This document shows positions 50,676 to 61,353 of a stretch of 64,000 bases of DNA, one piece after another. The DNA is taken from contig CAAFGG010000048.1 of the NCBI GenBank assembly GCA_900762325.1, forward strand, positions 1-64,000, given 5' to 3'. Position 1 is the first letter of the stretch, and the number at the start of each line of letters is the position of its first letter. This DNA comes from an uncultured Collinsella sp. GTDB taxonomy: Bacteria > Actinomycetota > Coriobacteriia > Coriobacteriales > Coriobacteriaceae. The translations under genes were made by a program, and so were the position numbers. Under the pieces are notes generated by a model. That model saw only the letters and a program-made list of their open reading frames with translations, was not told the DNA's origin and searched no databases.

Positions 50676-51491
50676 TTAGCTGTGGCGGTACTCGGCGATG
50701 ATGAAGTCGATGTCGGTTTGAAGGGTATCCAAATTTGCCAGGCGCTCTTTGTCGGCAGGGCGCGTGCGGTAGTAGTACGGCGTCATCTGGAACACCGCCT
50801 CGATGTCGGCCTGGGTCTGGAGCGTTATGTTCGCAGACACCCGCTGCGTTCCTACTAACTCGAGCTCGGTAGTCTTCGGCAGCTTCTCGTCATTGAGATA
50901 TGGCGTGTCGTAGAGCACCTCTTTGAGGCCAAACAGATGCCGAGCACCCGGCACCACGGTATAGAGCGAGCCCTCTGGCGCCAGCACGCGGGCAAATTCG
51001 CGCTCGTTAAAGGGGGCAAAGAGCTCGGTCACCATATCGAAGGCGCCATCGGCCACGGGGATAGCCTTCATGTTGGCCACGAAGTAGGTCGCATCGCCGC
51101 GCTTGGCGGCCAGGCGCACCATCTCTTTGCCCAGGTCGAAACCGTAAGCATCTACGCCCGGCACCGCACCCATGGCGCTGGTGTAGTAGCCCTCGCCACA
51201 GCAAATATCGAGCAACGTCATGGGGCAGTTCGTTGACGCGGCACGACCAGACACCCGCTCGCGCACCAGCTCGACCATCGCATCGCGCAACGGCGCATAG
51301 TAACCGCGGTTCAGAAAGTCGCGACGGCTGCGTGCCTGCGACTTGGGATCGCCCATGGAGTCACCGCTCTTGGACGAGCGCAGCAGATAGAGATAGCCCT
51401 CGCGCGCACGGTCAAATCGGTGTCCGCCCGCGCATGCAGCACCGCGCTCGTCGTCCACCAACGGTTCATGGCAAACGGGACACAACAACAT
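50676..51491 (-). CDS. rlmA: RlmA-family 23S rRNA methyltransferase
   Basis: A 271-residue protein with an N-terminal zinc finger (C4, C7, C20, H24) typical of RlmA, then a SAM domain with LLDICCGEGYY (near 96). RlmA enzymes methylate G745 or G748 of 23S rRNA and can affect macrolide or tylosin susceptibility. AAGGAG precedes the ATG. G745 and G748 specificities cannot be told apart here. Confidence 0.88.
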   Translation of the reverse strand: MLLCPVCHEPLVDDERGAACAGGHRFDRAREGYLYLLRSSKSGDSMGDPKSQARSRRDFLNRGYYAPLRDAMVELVRERVSGRAASTNCPMTLLDICCGEGYYTSAMGAVPGVDAYGFDLGKEMVRLAAKRGDATYFVANMKAIPVADGAFDMVTELFAPFNEREFARVLAPEGSLYTVVPGARHLFGLKEVLYDTPYLNDEKLPKTTELELVGTQRVSANITLQTQADIEAVFQMTPYYYRTRPADKERLANLDTLQTDIDFIIAEYRHS

Positions 51492-51560
51492 GGCAACTCC
51501 TTAGCGCGAACAACACAACGCCCACCATTGTCGCACGCCTTCCCCACCTAGTCATAGAAG

Positions 51561-51618
51561 AGACAAGGAGTGTCCCCAGCTGCCGGCAGAAAAGGAACGT
51601 CCCTAAGTGCCGGCTGGC
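51561..51618. repeat. GTCCCC/GTCCC palindromic region between rlmA and MATE
   Basis: It reads AGACAAGGAGTGTCCCCAGC, TGCCGGCAGA, AAAGGAACGTCCCTAAGTGC, CGGCTG. It has paired CAGCTGCCGGCA-like arms and two GTCCC cores. It may be a diverged member of the repeat families. Confidence 0.5.
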
Positions 51619-51682
51619 TGCATTAGGAGTATCATCGTCTGCGCAAATAAGCACGAAAGAGCATATTAGAGATTGAGAGCGT

Positions 51683-53065
51683 ATGGCAGACACCGCATCT
51701 AAGCACATTGACATGACCACCGGCTCGCTATGGCGCAATATTCCCCTGTTCGCCTTCCCCGTGGCCGCCACGAGCATCTTGGAGCAGCTGTCGAACCTCA
51801 TCGCCACGGTCATCATCGGTAACTTCTCGGGCGACCAGGGAACCCTCGCCATGGCGGCGGTCGGCTCCAATGTTCCGCTTACCAGTCTTATGCTCAACCT
51901 TTTTATTGGCATGTCGCTTGGCTCCAACGTGGTCATCGCCAACGCTATCGGCCGCAACGATCAGAACATGGTCAAACGCGCCGTCCATACCTCGATTTTA
52001 ATGGCGCTCGTGGGCTTTGTCGTCATCGCACTGGGCGAGATCTTTGCCGAGCCCATGCTCGCTGCGCTCAACGTGCCTGCCGAGACCATGCCGCTCGCTT
52101 CGCTCTACCTGCGCGTCTTTTTGCTCAGCATGCCCTCGATCTTGCTCTACAACTTTGAGGCCGCGATCTTCCGCTCCGTCGGCATCACCCGCATGCCGCT
52201 GCAGGCACTTGCCGTGTCCACCGTCCTCAACATTGGCCTGGACCTCATCTTTGTCCCCGTACTCCACTGGGGCGTCGCGGGCGTCGCCATCGCCACCGCC
52301 ATCGCCTACACCGTCAGCGCCGCTACGCTCTTTATCCGCCTGCTCAAGACCGACTCCGTCGTCCGCGTCACCCCACGCGACTTAGGCTTAGACCCCGTCG
52401 CCCTCAAGCGCATCGTCAAGATCGGCCTGCCCGCCGGCATCCAAAGCGCTGTCTTTGCCGTCGCCAACATCATCATCCAGTCCGCCATCAACAGCTTGGG
52501 CACCGAGGTCATGGCGGCATCGAGCGCTGCCATGAGCCTGGAGTACGTGTGCTACAACCTGCTCAACAGCTTTAGCCAGGCCTGCACCACCTTTGTGGGA
52601 CAAAACCACGGTGCCCGCCAAATCGACCGCTGCACCAAGACGCTCAAGGTCTGCCTGGTCGAAGGCGGTATCGTCGCGCTCACCACCATCGTCATCATCG
52701 TAGGCTTGGGACGCGAAATCCTGGCGCTGTTCAACAGCGACCCCAACATCGTCTCGATCGGCTATATCCGCGTGTGCTCGATCTTCCCTGCCTACGCCTT
52801 TAGCATGTTCTACGAAAACATGTCAGGCTACCTGCGCGGCTTTGGCATCTCGCTCACGCCCGCCCTCATCACCATGATCTGCGTCTGCGGCATCCGCTTC
52901 TATTGGGTGTTCTGCGTGTTCCCGCACTTCCGCACCTTTGCGAACATCATGATGGTCTACCCCATCAGCCTGGGCACCACGGCGTTCTTTATGGTCGTGG
53001 CGGTACTACTCTGCCACCCGGCACGCACCTATCGCGCCACCCAAGCCAAAGCGACAGCCCGCTAA
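51683..53065 (+). CDS. MATE-family efflux transporter
   Basis: A 460-residue protein of the DinF/NorM/MepA kind with 12 hydrophobic segments in two halves. The N-terminal half shows FPVAATSILEQL and the MATE-typical ANAIGRNDQ; the second half repeats GQNHGARQ. It probably exports cationic compounds using sodium or protons. The ATG at 51683 has only a weak GAGAG. It is divergent from rlmA. Confidence 0.9.
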   Translation: MADTASKHIDMTTGSLWRNIPLFAFPVAATSILEQLSNLIATVIIGNFSGDQGTLAMAAVGSNVPLTSLMLNLFIGMSLGSNVVIANAIGRNDQNMVKRAVHTSILMALVGFVVIALGEIFAEPMLAALNVPAETMPLASLYLRVFLLSMPSILLYNFEAAIFRSVGITRMPLQALAVSTVLNIGLDLIFVPVLHWGVAGVAIATAIAYTVSAATLFIRLLKTDSVVRVTPRDLGLDPVALKRIVKIGLPAGIQSAVFAVANIIIQSAINSLGTEVMAASSAAMSLEYVCYNLLNSFSQACTTFVGQNHGARQIDRCTKTLKVCLVEGGIVALTTIVIIVGLGREILALFNSDPNIVSIGYIRVCSIFPAYAFSMFYENMSGYLRGFGISLTPALITMICVCGIRFYWVFCVFPHFRTFANIMMVYPISLGTTAFFMVVAVLLCHPARTYRATQAKATAR

Positions 53066-53092
53066 ATACTGCACTCAACGCCACGTCAGTCA

Positions 53093-53959
53093 TTAATTGA
53101 CAATATGCGAGCTCATATAGTCGATAAAGCGCCTCGTGGCGATGGGCATGGTATCCCAGCTACGCCAGGCTGCCACTACGTCGCGCGAGGGGGCGTGCAC
53201 GATGGGACGTACGCGAATATCGGCCCGCATGCCCTCAACGGTACGACGGTAGAGCATGCTCACGCCTAGGCCCTCCTCCACCATCGCCATAATGGTGTAG
53301 TCGTCGGTGACCTCGCTCGTCACGTGCGGCGACAGGCCATGCGCCGCGAATGCATCGAGCACCAGGCTCTGTTCGCCCTCATCCAGAAGCACAAACGGCT
53401 CGGAAGCCAGGTCGGCGAGCGTCACCTTTTCCTTTGCCGTCAGCGGATGCGTGGCCGGCAGCAATGCCACCAACTCGTCGTGATAGACCACGCGCTTCTC
53501 GAGCCCAGCGGTAAATCCGCGCGCCGTAAAGCAAAAGTCAACCACGCCATCGTGCACCCACTGGGCGTTGCGCGTGTAATCGCCCTGCTTGAGGGTAAAG
53601 TGCACGCCCGGGTGCAGAGCCCCAAAGTCGCGAATCACGCGCGGCAGCACGGTACGACTCACGTTGGTGAACGTCGCAATGCGAATATCAGTCGAAGAGA
53701 GCCCCAGCAGCTCCTGGCGCTTGCCCTCAAGCTCGGCCTCGGCAGTTACGATTTGGCGCAGATACGGCAGGTACTGTTTGCCGTCGCGCGTAAGCGACAC
53801 ACCCTGCTTGCCGCGCTCGATAAGCGTGGTACCCAGCTCGCGCTCGAGCGCCTTGACGGCCTGGCTCACCGCACTTTGCGTATAGCCTAGCTCGTCGGCC
53901 GCGCCCTTAAGACTGCCGCGATCGACCACCATACACACAATCTGATACCGCGATGCCAT
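53093..53959 (-). CDS. LysR-family transcriptional regulator
   Basis: A 288-residue LysR protein. The winged helix is at 1-60 (LKGAADELGYTQSAVSQAVKALE) and the effector domain starts at about 88. The upstream region has GGGGGGGG near the start. It is divergent from the EamA gene at 54119. It closely resembles the LysR at 18457-19314 in layout and in parts of the sequence (for example VVDDYTIMAMVEEGLGVSML against DDYAIMAMVEDGLGVSIL). Confidence 0.9.
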   Translation of the reverse strand: MASRYQIVCMVVDRGSLKGAADELGYTQSAVSQAVKALERELGTTLIERGKQGVSLTRDGKQYLPYLRQIVTAEAELEGKRQELLGLSSTDIRIATFTNVSRTVLPRVIRDFGALHPGVHFTLKQGDYTRNAQWVHDGVVDFCFTARGFTAGLEKRVVYHDELVALLPATHPLTAKEKVTLADLASEPFVLLDEGEQSLVLDAFAAHGLSPHVTSEVTDDYTIMAMVEEGLGVSMLYRRTVEGMRADIRVRPIVHAPSRDVVAAWRSWDTMPIATRRFIDYMSSHIVN

Positions 53960-54118
53960 CGTGCCCCCCCCATCGATGTAACCGTAAAACGTTTTGCCGG
54001 GGCTTTTTCTTCCGACATTAGCATTTCTTAATCATACTGAAGATACATTCGCTTTACTACATCCAAATCTGGGAGCAGAATCCTTTTTACGAAACCGTTC
54101 TGTAACAAAAGGAGTCCC

Positions 54119-55021
54119 ATGGATCGCAAAAAAGCAATCGCGCTCTCATTTTCCGTTCCCGTCGCATGGGGCTTTTCGTACCCCCTCATGAAGATCGGCA
54201 TGGACAGCATGAACGCCACGAGCATCGTTGCGCTGCGCTGCATCATCGCCTTTGTGGCCTGCCTGTTGCTCTTCCACAAGCACGCGTTGCGCATCAACCG
54301 CGACCTTATGGTCCGTGTCGCCATCATCGGCGCCATTATGGCAACCGAGCTCACCTGCATGTGCCTGGGCTCCAGCCTCACCTCCGCCTCCACCGCCGGC
54401 TTTTTGCAGAGCCTGACGGTCGTGATTGTGCCGTTTGCCAACGCGGCCCTGCTGCGCCGCGTCCCCGAGCGCAAAGTGCTCATCGGCACGGCTATCGTCA
54501 CCTGCGGCATGCTGCTGCTCTCGGGCGCCGACTTCACCAGCCTGAACCCGGGCGCGCTCATCATGCTGCTCTCCGCCTTTGTCTATGCCGGTCATATCAT
54601 TGTGGCGAAGCGCTTTGTCGAAGAAGTCGATCCGCTGTCCCTGGGCGTTTGGCAGCTGGGCTTTGGCGGCCTGTTCTCGGGCATTGCCGCATGCGTCTTT
54701 GGCGGTTTCGCACTTCCCAGCACGCCCAGCGAGGTCGTGGTCGTCGTCGCACTCGCACTCATCTGCTCTGCTTATGGCTTTATCACCCAAACGCTCGTGC
54801 AGCCCCACGTGCCCGCCGAGACCACCGGCTTCGCTTTCTCGCTCGAGCCAGTCTGCTCCGCCGTCTTCTCGTTCTTCCTGGTCGGCGAGGTTCTGAGCCC
54901 CATCGCCTTCTTTGGCGCCGCCCTCATCCTCACCGGCGTCATGGTGGCAACCGTCGAGCTTCCGCGGCTTCGCGCACATGGACAGGCTCGCATGGCAGGA
55001 GCGCCCGAGCGCGTCTCGTAG
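54119..55021 (+). CDS. EamA-family (DMT) transporter
   Basis: A 300-residue inner-membrane protein with two EamA repeats and ten hydrophobic segments; GAALILTGVMVATVELP closes the second repeat. AAAAGGAG precedes the ATG. It pairs with the divergent LysR at 53093, the same layout as the EamA at 19433. Substrate not predicted. The C-terminal 20 residues are basic. Confidence 0.88.
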   Translation: MDRKKAIALSFSVPVAWGFSYPLMKIGMDSMNATSIVALRCIIAFVACLLLFHKHALRINRDLMVRVAIIGAIMATELTCMCLGSSLTSASTAGFLQSLTVVIVPFANAALLRRVPERKVLIGTAIVTCGMLLLSGADFTSLNPGALIMLLSAFVYAGHIIVAKRFVEEVDPLSLGVWQLGFGGLFSGIAACVFGGFALPSTPSEVVVVVALALICSAYGFITQTLVQPHVPAETTGFAFSLEPVCSAVFSFFLVGEVLSPIAFFGAALILTGVMVATVELPRLRAHGQARMAGAPERVS

Positions 55022-55109
55022 ACCCCACTCTTTATGCAGCCGCGGCATAAAGGCAACCGGTGCGCCTTTACAATAGATGCCAACAGAGCATCTGCCATAA
55101 AGGAGCCCC

Positions 55110-55835
55110 ATGGACACCGCAACTCGCGACCGCAACATAGCAACTTGGCTGGGCGATGCGCCGCAGCCGGTACGTGACACTACGAACCAGCTGCTCGAGC
55201 GCATCGCCCTTTTGCGTGCCGAGCAGACCATCTACCCGGCACAAGACGACATCCTCAATGCCCTCGCCTACACGCCGGCCGACCAGGTCAAGGTTGTCAT
55301 CTTGGGTCAAGACCCCTATCACGGACCCAACCAGGCCATGGGGCTGTCGTTCTCGGTCCCCGCGACGCAAACCAAGTTGCCGCCGAGCCTGCGCAACATC
55401 TACAAGGAACTCAATGCCGATTTGGGCTACCCCATTCCCGCCACAGGAGATCTAACGCCATGGGCACAACAGGGCGTCCTGCTTCTCAACACTACGCTCA
55501 CCGTGCGCGAGCATGCCGCGAACTCGCACGCCAAGCTGGGCTGGAGCACGCTCACCGACTACGTTATCGAACGCTGCTGCCAGCTGCCCCAGCCGGTAGT
55601 CTTTTTGGCATGGGGCCGCTTTGCCCAGCAGATGGTCGAAGGTAAGCTCGTCGCAACTGGTGCGGGCAAGGCAACCGACAAGTTCTGCCTGGCCTCCACG
55701 CACCCCTCGCCGCTTTCGGCCAACCGTGCCACAGCAGAACTCCCCGCTTTTATGGGGTCGCGCCCCTTCTCCGCTGCCAATCGGCTACTCGAACAGCACG
55801 GCTCGACCCCCGTCAACTGGACTTGCCTCGACTAA
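55110..55835 (+). CDS. ung: Uracil-DNA glycosylase (family 1)
   Basis: A 241-residue repair enzyme removing uracil from DNA. The catalytic water-activating motif is GQDPYHGPNQAMG with D68, and the second motif HPSPLSA has H198. Family 1 length and no iron-sulfur cluster cysteines. AAAGGAG precedes the ATG. Monocistronic, ending in a terminator. Confidence 0.95.
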   Translation: MDTATRDRNIATWLGDAPQPVRDTTNQLLERIALLRAEQTIYPAQDDILNALAYTPADQVKVVILGQDPYHGPNQAMGLSFSVPATQTKLPPSLRNIYKELNADLGYPIPATGDLTPWAQQGVLLLNTTLTVREHAANSHAKLGWSTLTDYVIERCCQLPQPVVFLAWGRFAQQMVEGKLVATGAGKATDKFCLASTHPSPLSANRATAELPAFMGSRPFSAANRLLEQHGSTPVNWTCLD

Positions 55836-55849
55836 CAATCGATATACCA

Positions 55850-55884
55850 AAAACGCGCCCGACGGCATTCCATCGGGCGCGTTT
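55850..55884 (+). terminator. Terminator after ung
   Basis: AAACGCGCCCGA and TCGGGCGCGTTT arms. It also faces the convergent SDR gene. Confidence 0.85.
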
Positions 55885-55885
55885 C

Positions 55886-56566
55886 CTATTCGGGCCAAAT
55901 AAATTGCGTGCGGCCGGCCTCGCCGCCATCGATCAACAGGCTCTGCCCGGTCATAAACCGGTTGGTCACGCCCACAAAGTAGATCCACTCGGCGATCTCT
56001 TGGGCAGTGGCCCAGCGCTTAAGCGGCGTGAGCTCCATAATCTGGCTCCACAGGTGTTCGTCTTCCATCACGCAACGGTTGAGCGGCGTGATAACGCCAC
56101 CCGGGTCCACACTGTTGGCGATGGCCTGCGGCGCCAGACGGTTTGCAAGGTTCTTGGTGTAGGCGATAACGCCGCCCTTGCTGGCGGCATAGGCGGGAAA
56201 CTCCGATCCCGTATGTCCACTCGCCGACCCCACATTGACCACGGATTTGATAGCCGGTGCCGGCTTGGCGACAAGCCCCTCCCCCACAAAAGCGTAGCGC
56301 TCGGTCACGTTAATGGTGCCATACAGGTTGGCGGCGATGTCGTCGGCGGAATCCTGCGTACCGGCAACGTTCACGATTACCTGGGGTTCAAGATCGTCTG
56401 GAAACGAGTCCGGCTCGCGGACATCAACGATCAAATGGCGGTAGCGCTCGTGTTCGATCGCCGCCGGCAGCAGATCAAAGCCCACGACCTCGTGGCCCTC
56501 GTCCAAAAAGCGCTGTACGCACGCGGCTCCGATACCGCCCGAAGCGCCCGTGATCAAAACCCGCAT
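55886..56566 (-). CDS. Short-chain dehydrogenase/reductase
   Basis: A 226-residue classical SDR. The coenzyme motif is GASGGIGA (7-14), with catalytic Y126 and K130 in YAASK and Ser at about 114-116. Acidic D31 at the end of beta strand 2 favours NAD. The substrate could be a sugar, steroid or other alcohol; the gene's place after a VUT transporter gives no clue. AAGGAG overlaps the upstream stop, so it is translationally coupled to it. Confidence 0.85.
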   Translation of the reverse strand: MRVLITGASGGIGAACVQRFLDEGHEVVGFDLLPAAIEHERYRHLIVDVREPDSFPDDLEPQVIVNVAGTQDSADDIAANLYGTINVTERYAFVGEGLVAKPAPAIKSVVNVGSASGHTGSEFPAYAASKGGVIAYTKNLANRLAPQAIANSVDPGGVITPLNRCVMEDEHLWSQIMELTPLKRWATAQEIAEWIYFVGVTNRFMTGQSLLIDGGEAGRTQFIWPE

Positions 56567-56575
56567 ACTTGCTCC

Positions 56576-57298
56576 TTAGGCGGTTGCATGGCGCTCGAGG
56601 TACTCCGAGCCCACATTCTCGCGCTCCCAGCCGCGCACGACCTTGTAGCCCACGGGGCTCAGGAAGACCTCGCACAGCAGCTCGGCGACAGCGCCGGTCA
56701 GCGAGCACATAAGGACCTGCACCCAGGTCCAACCAAAGAACGTGTGACTCACCACAATGGCAAAGACCAGGTTGTCGATAAACTGGCCAACACCCGTAGA
56801 CACATAGGAGCGGAAGGCGAAGCTCGCAAAGTTATTCTTTTTGAGCATACGGCCGAGCGACTGGTTGAGCGTGGAATTAACCACGGCAGAAACGAGCATT
56901 GCCAGCGAAGAGCCCAGCACCACGTACCAGGTGCCGCCGATGGTGGCGTTAAGGGCGGTGTTGACCTCGATCATGCCGGTGTCGTAGTAGGCGCCCCACA
57001 TACCGGGCGTGAGCGAGCATGCCCAAAAGCACAGGCTCACGGCCAGGTTGACCAGCAGCGCGAGGATAGAGATTTTGATGGATGCCTTGGCACCAAAGCG
57101 CTTGCAGATCATGTCCTGGCACAAAAAAGAAACCCAGCTCACCACAAAGCCGCAATCGAGTGCCAGATACGGCAAGCTGATAAGCTCTTTGTTGGCCAGC
57201 AGGTTCATCATGATGACGCTCACGAAAAACAGCGAAACCGTTGCCGCGGGAATGCTCCGCAACAGGACTTTATAGTCCTCCATGACCTTCTTGATCAT
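56576..57298 (-). CDS. Queuosine-precursor transporter-like protein (VUT/YhhQ family)
   Basis: A 240-residue membrane protein with six hydrophobic segments. QFIDNLVFAIVVSHTF is typical of YhhQ-type transporters, which take up preQ0, preQ1 or related bases. AAAGGAG precedes the ATG. A hairpin with an A-rich tail precedes the ribosome site and could be a small preQ1-type sensor. The SDR gene follows after 9 bases. Confidence 0.85.
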   Translation of the reverse strand: MIKKVMEDYKVLLRSIPAATVSLFFVSVIMMNLLANKELISLPYLALDCGFVVSWVSFLCQDMICKRFGAKASIKISILALLVNLAVSLCFWACSLTPGMWGAYYDTGMIEVNTALNATIGGTWYVVLGSSLAMLVSAVVNSTLNQSLGRMLKKNNFASFAFRSYVSTGVGQFIDNLVFAIVVSHTFFGWTWVQVLMCSLTGAVAELLCEVFLSPVGYKVVRGWERENVGSEYLERHATA

Positions 57299-57301
57299 TA
57301 T

Positions 57302-57353
57302 GTACTCCTTTGGTTTTAGGTTTAACGAGCAGGATATCGGACCCGAACTGCTC
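57302..57353 (-). promoter_or_regulatory. Possible preQ1-like leader of the VUT gene
   Basis: On the minus strand GAGCAG...CTGCTC forms a stem with a 15-base loop that contains GGGTCC, followed by an A-rich tail (GTTAAACCTAAAACC) that ends at AAAGGAG. The order (hairpin, A-rich tail, ribosome site) resembles class I preQ1 riboswitches. The match to the consensus is incomplete. Confidence 0.3.
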
Positions 57354-57415
57354 GGACGCCCCGGTCTTGAGACGACGGTGGGTATGATAGCCGCTCACAC
57401 GGCATCAGGCAAGCA

Positions 57416-57452
57416 AACGGCGCGGCAGCCCCGCAGGCCCACCGCGCCGATG
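57416..57452 (-). terminator. Terminator after prfC
   Basis: Minus strand GGCGCGG...CCGCGCC stem with a 16-base loop followed by GTTTGC, directly 3' of the prfC stop. Confidence 0.7.
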
Positions 57453-57454
57453 CG

Positions 57455-59068
<1,614 letters not shown>

Positions 59069-59205
59069 GCGGATCCTTTCTTGCATTGAGTGCATTACGT
59101 CGTTGTAACCGCACTATTGTAGCCGCGAAATGCTGCAGCAGGGCACCTATCAGGACAAATTCATCAGTTGGGGCCTGGGTAGCCGGCCCAATCCGTATTT
59201 GCCTC

Positions 59206-59256
59206 TTGCATAACTGTGCATAGTGTATATATACTGTGATTACCGGTTATATACAC
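59206..59256 (+). promoter_or_regulatory. Promoter and GntR operator
   Basis: A -35 TTGCAT at 59206 and -10 TATACT at 59230 with an 18-base spacer. The dyad GTGTATATA (59224-59232) and TATATACAC (59248-59256), 15 bases apart, overlaps the -10. It is typical for YtrA-type GntR autorepression. Confidence 0.65.
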
Positions 59257-59283
59257 GTGTAGCCCAACAGCTAAGGAGCCGCT

Positions 59284-59664
59284 GTGGACATCATCCTATC
59301 CAATTCGAGCGACAAGCCCATCTACGAGCAGATAACCTCGCAAGTCAAAGTTCAGATCTTATCGGGCACGCTCGCTGCGGGAGCCAAACTCCCCAGCATC
59401 CGTGCACTCGCGAGCGATCTTGGCGTGAGCGTCATCACCACAAAGCGCGCCTACGCCGACCTGGAGCAGCTCGGGTTTATCTGCACCGTGCAGGGCAAGG
59501 GCTGTTTTGTCGCCGAGGGCAACCAGGAGCTCTTGCGCGAAAACCAGCTCTGCCATATCGAAGAGCTGCTTACGAAAGCGGCGAGCCAAGCCGAAACCCT
59601 GGGTGTCACGCGCGACAAGCTGCACGAGATGCTCGACCTGGTAGCCCCCGAAACCATGCAGTAG
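59284..59664 (+). CDS. GntR-family (YtrA-type) regulator
   Basis: A 126-residue regulator: winged helix (about 1-75, IYEQITSQVKVQILSGTLAAGAKL, LPSIRALASDLGVSVITTKRAYADLE) and a short helical tail for dimerisation. The GTG at 59284 follows AAGGAG. It is first in an operon with an ABC ATP-binding protein and a permease, which it probably represses together with itself. Confidence 0.92.
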   Translation: MDIILSNSSDKPIYEQITSQVKVQILSGTLAAGAKLPSIRALASDLGVSVITTKRAYADLEQLGFICTVQGKGCFVAEGNQELLRENQLCHIEELLTKAASQAETLGVTRDKLHEMLDLVAPETMQ

Positions 59665-59687
59665 CCATCTGCAAGAAAGGCTATACC

Positions 59688-60569
59688 ATGCAATATTTGC
59701 TAGAAATCAAAGGTGCATCGCGCCATGTGAGCGATCGCTTTTCGCTGCGCGACGTCACGCTTGCCGTGGAGCCTGGCCAGATCGTCGGCTTTGTAGGCGC
59801 AAACGGTGCCGGCAAAACAACGACGATTCGCGCCGCGCTCGGGCTTATAAAGCTCGATGCCGGTGAGGTGCACCTGTTTGGGCAGCGCTGTGGCGCCGAC
59901 GCGCCCGATGGGTCGCAACGCCATCTACGCTCCCGCGTCGGTCTTGTCCTGGACACGTGCCCCTTCCCCTCCACGCTCAAGGTGGGCCAGGTCGAGTCGC
60001 TCGTAGGCCCGGCGTACCCCGCGTGGGAGCGCGAAACGTTCGCCGGATTCATCAACCGATTTGGCCTCGATCCCAAGACAAAGGTCAAGGACCTCTCCCG
60101 CGGCATGGGCATGAAACTGCAGCTTGCCTGTGCACTCAGCCACAATGCCAAGCTGCTCGTTTTGGACGAAGCCACCGCGGGCCTCGATCCCATGGCACGC
60201 GAGGAACTGCTTGATGAGCTGCTTGCCTTTGTCGCCGACGGCCAGCACAGCGTGCTGCTCTCGAGCCACATTACGTCCGACCTCGATCGCACCGCTGATC
60301 GCGTCATCTGCATCGATAATGGCGCGATTATTTTTGACCTGCCGCGCGAGGACATTACCGACCGCGCCGGCATCGCCCACTGTACCCAAGCACAGGCTGC
60401 CGAGCTTATGACTTGCGTCGAAGGCGCCCGTGCCGTCCACCACGCCTATAGCGTGGACGTGCTCGTGCCCAACCGTCGCGAAACGCTCGAGGCCTTTCCC
60501 GAGATTCCCTGCGACCGGGCAACCATTGATGACTATCTTCGCCTCATGCTGAAAGGGGCTTCGAAATGA
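59688..60569 (+). CDS. ABC transporter ATP-binding protein
   Basis: A 293-residue ATPase: Walker A GANGAGKTT, signature LSRGMGMKL (variant of LSGGQ), Walker B LLVLDEAT, and SSHI switch. A C-terminal extension of about 75 residues is typical of YtrB-type exporters. AAAGG precedes the ATG. Its stop overlaps the permease start (ATGA). Substrate is unknown; YtrBC homologues respond to cell-envelope stress. Confidence 0.92.
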   Translation: MQYLLEIKGASRHVSDRFSLRDVTLAVEPGQIVGFVGANGAGKTTTIRAALGLIKLDAGEVHLFGQRCGADAPDGSQRHLRSRVGLVLDTCPFPSTLKVGQVESLVGPAYPAWERETFAGFINRFGLDPKTKVKDLSRGMGMKLQLACALSHNAKLLVLDEATAGLDPMAREELLDELLAFVADGQHSVLLSSHITSDLDRTADRVICIDNGAIIFDLPREDITDRAGIAHCTQAQAAELMTCVEGARAVHHAYSVDVLVPNRRETLEAFPEIPCDRATIDDYLRLMLKGASK

Positions 60570-61264
60570 AACGCGCCTTTATGTCCGAGCTCGCCATCGT
60601 TCGCACGCTCATCCCGAGCATCGCGGGCGTCGGCCTGTTCATCTTCGTCGTGTTGACGCTCGCCAACGCGTCGGATGGCGATTCCGGTATGAGCGCCGGT
60701 GCCTGCGCCGTCAGTGCCATGTCGCCCATCATAATCATGAACTCGCTGGCAGGCTTCGACAATCAAAATGGCTGGGAGCGTTATCGAGCAACGTTGCCCT
60801 TCTCGCGCAAAGACATTATTTGCGCACGCTACCTGTGCATCGTTGTCTTCTCGGCCATCATGGCCTGCGCCGCCGTGCTTTTGAACATCATCGCCCTTCC
60901 GTTCTTCAACAGCGCGGGCGTGGCCTCGACAGGACAAACCATCTTTGAGATCGCAATCGCCTCGGCAGCATCGATGCTCATCTCCCTCATGATGGTGTTT
61001 TTGGCGCAGCCGCTGTTCTTTCGATTTGGACACATGGAGGCGCTGCGCCTATCCGTTGGCCTGTTTGCCCTACTCGGATGCCTTGCCATGGCAGCGCTGA
61101 GCTCCTCCAACCCCATTAGCAACTGGCTCATGTCGATTGCCGGAGCGAATCCCGATCCTGCCGTTCTGGGCTGTCTGTGCACAGGAATTGCCGTGCTGGC
61201 CCTCGCGCTATGTGCAATCAGCTGCACCGTCAGCACCAAGGTTTATCGAGTACGCGACCTGTAG
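60566..61264 (+). CDS. ABC-2 type permease
   Basis: A 232-residue membrane protein with six hydrophobic segments. The ATG overlaps the ATPase stop by four bases. It pairs with the ATPase of the GntR operon. The charged motif FDNQNGWERYRATLPFSRKD after segment 2 is typical of ABC-2 permeases that export peptides or lipids. Confidence 0.88.
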   Translation: MKRAFMSELAIVRTLIPSIAGVGLFIFVVLTLANASDGDSGMSAGACAVSAMSPIIIMNSLAGFDNQNGWERYRATLPFSRKDIICARYLCIVVFSAIMACAAVLLNIIALPFFNSAGVASTGQTIFEIAIASAASMLISLMMVFLAQPLFFRFGHMEALRLSVGLFALLGCLAMAALSSSNPISNWLMSIAGANPDPAVLGCLCTGIAVLALALCAISCTVSTKVYRVRDL

Positions 61265-61353
61265 TCACGCGAGTCTCAATCCACGAAGGGCGCGATCGCC
61301 CCCCTCCCCGCAAATCCGTGGCAAACGGCATGTCCCTGGCGTGCGCCACCGTA

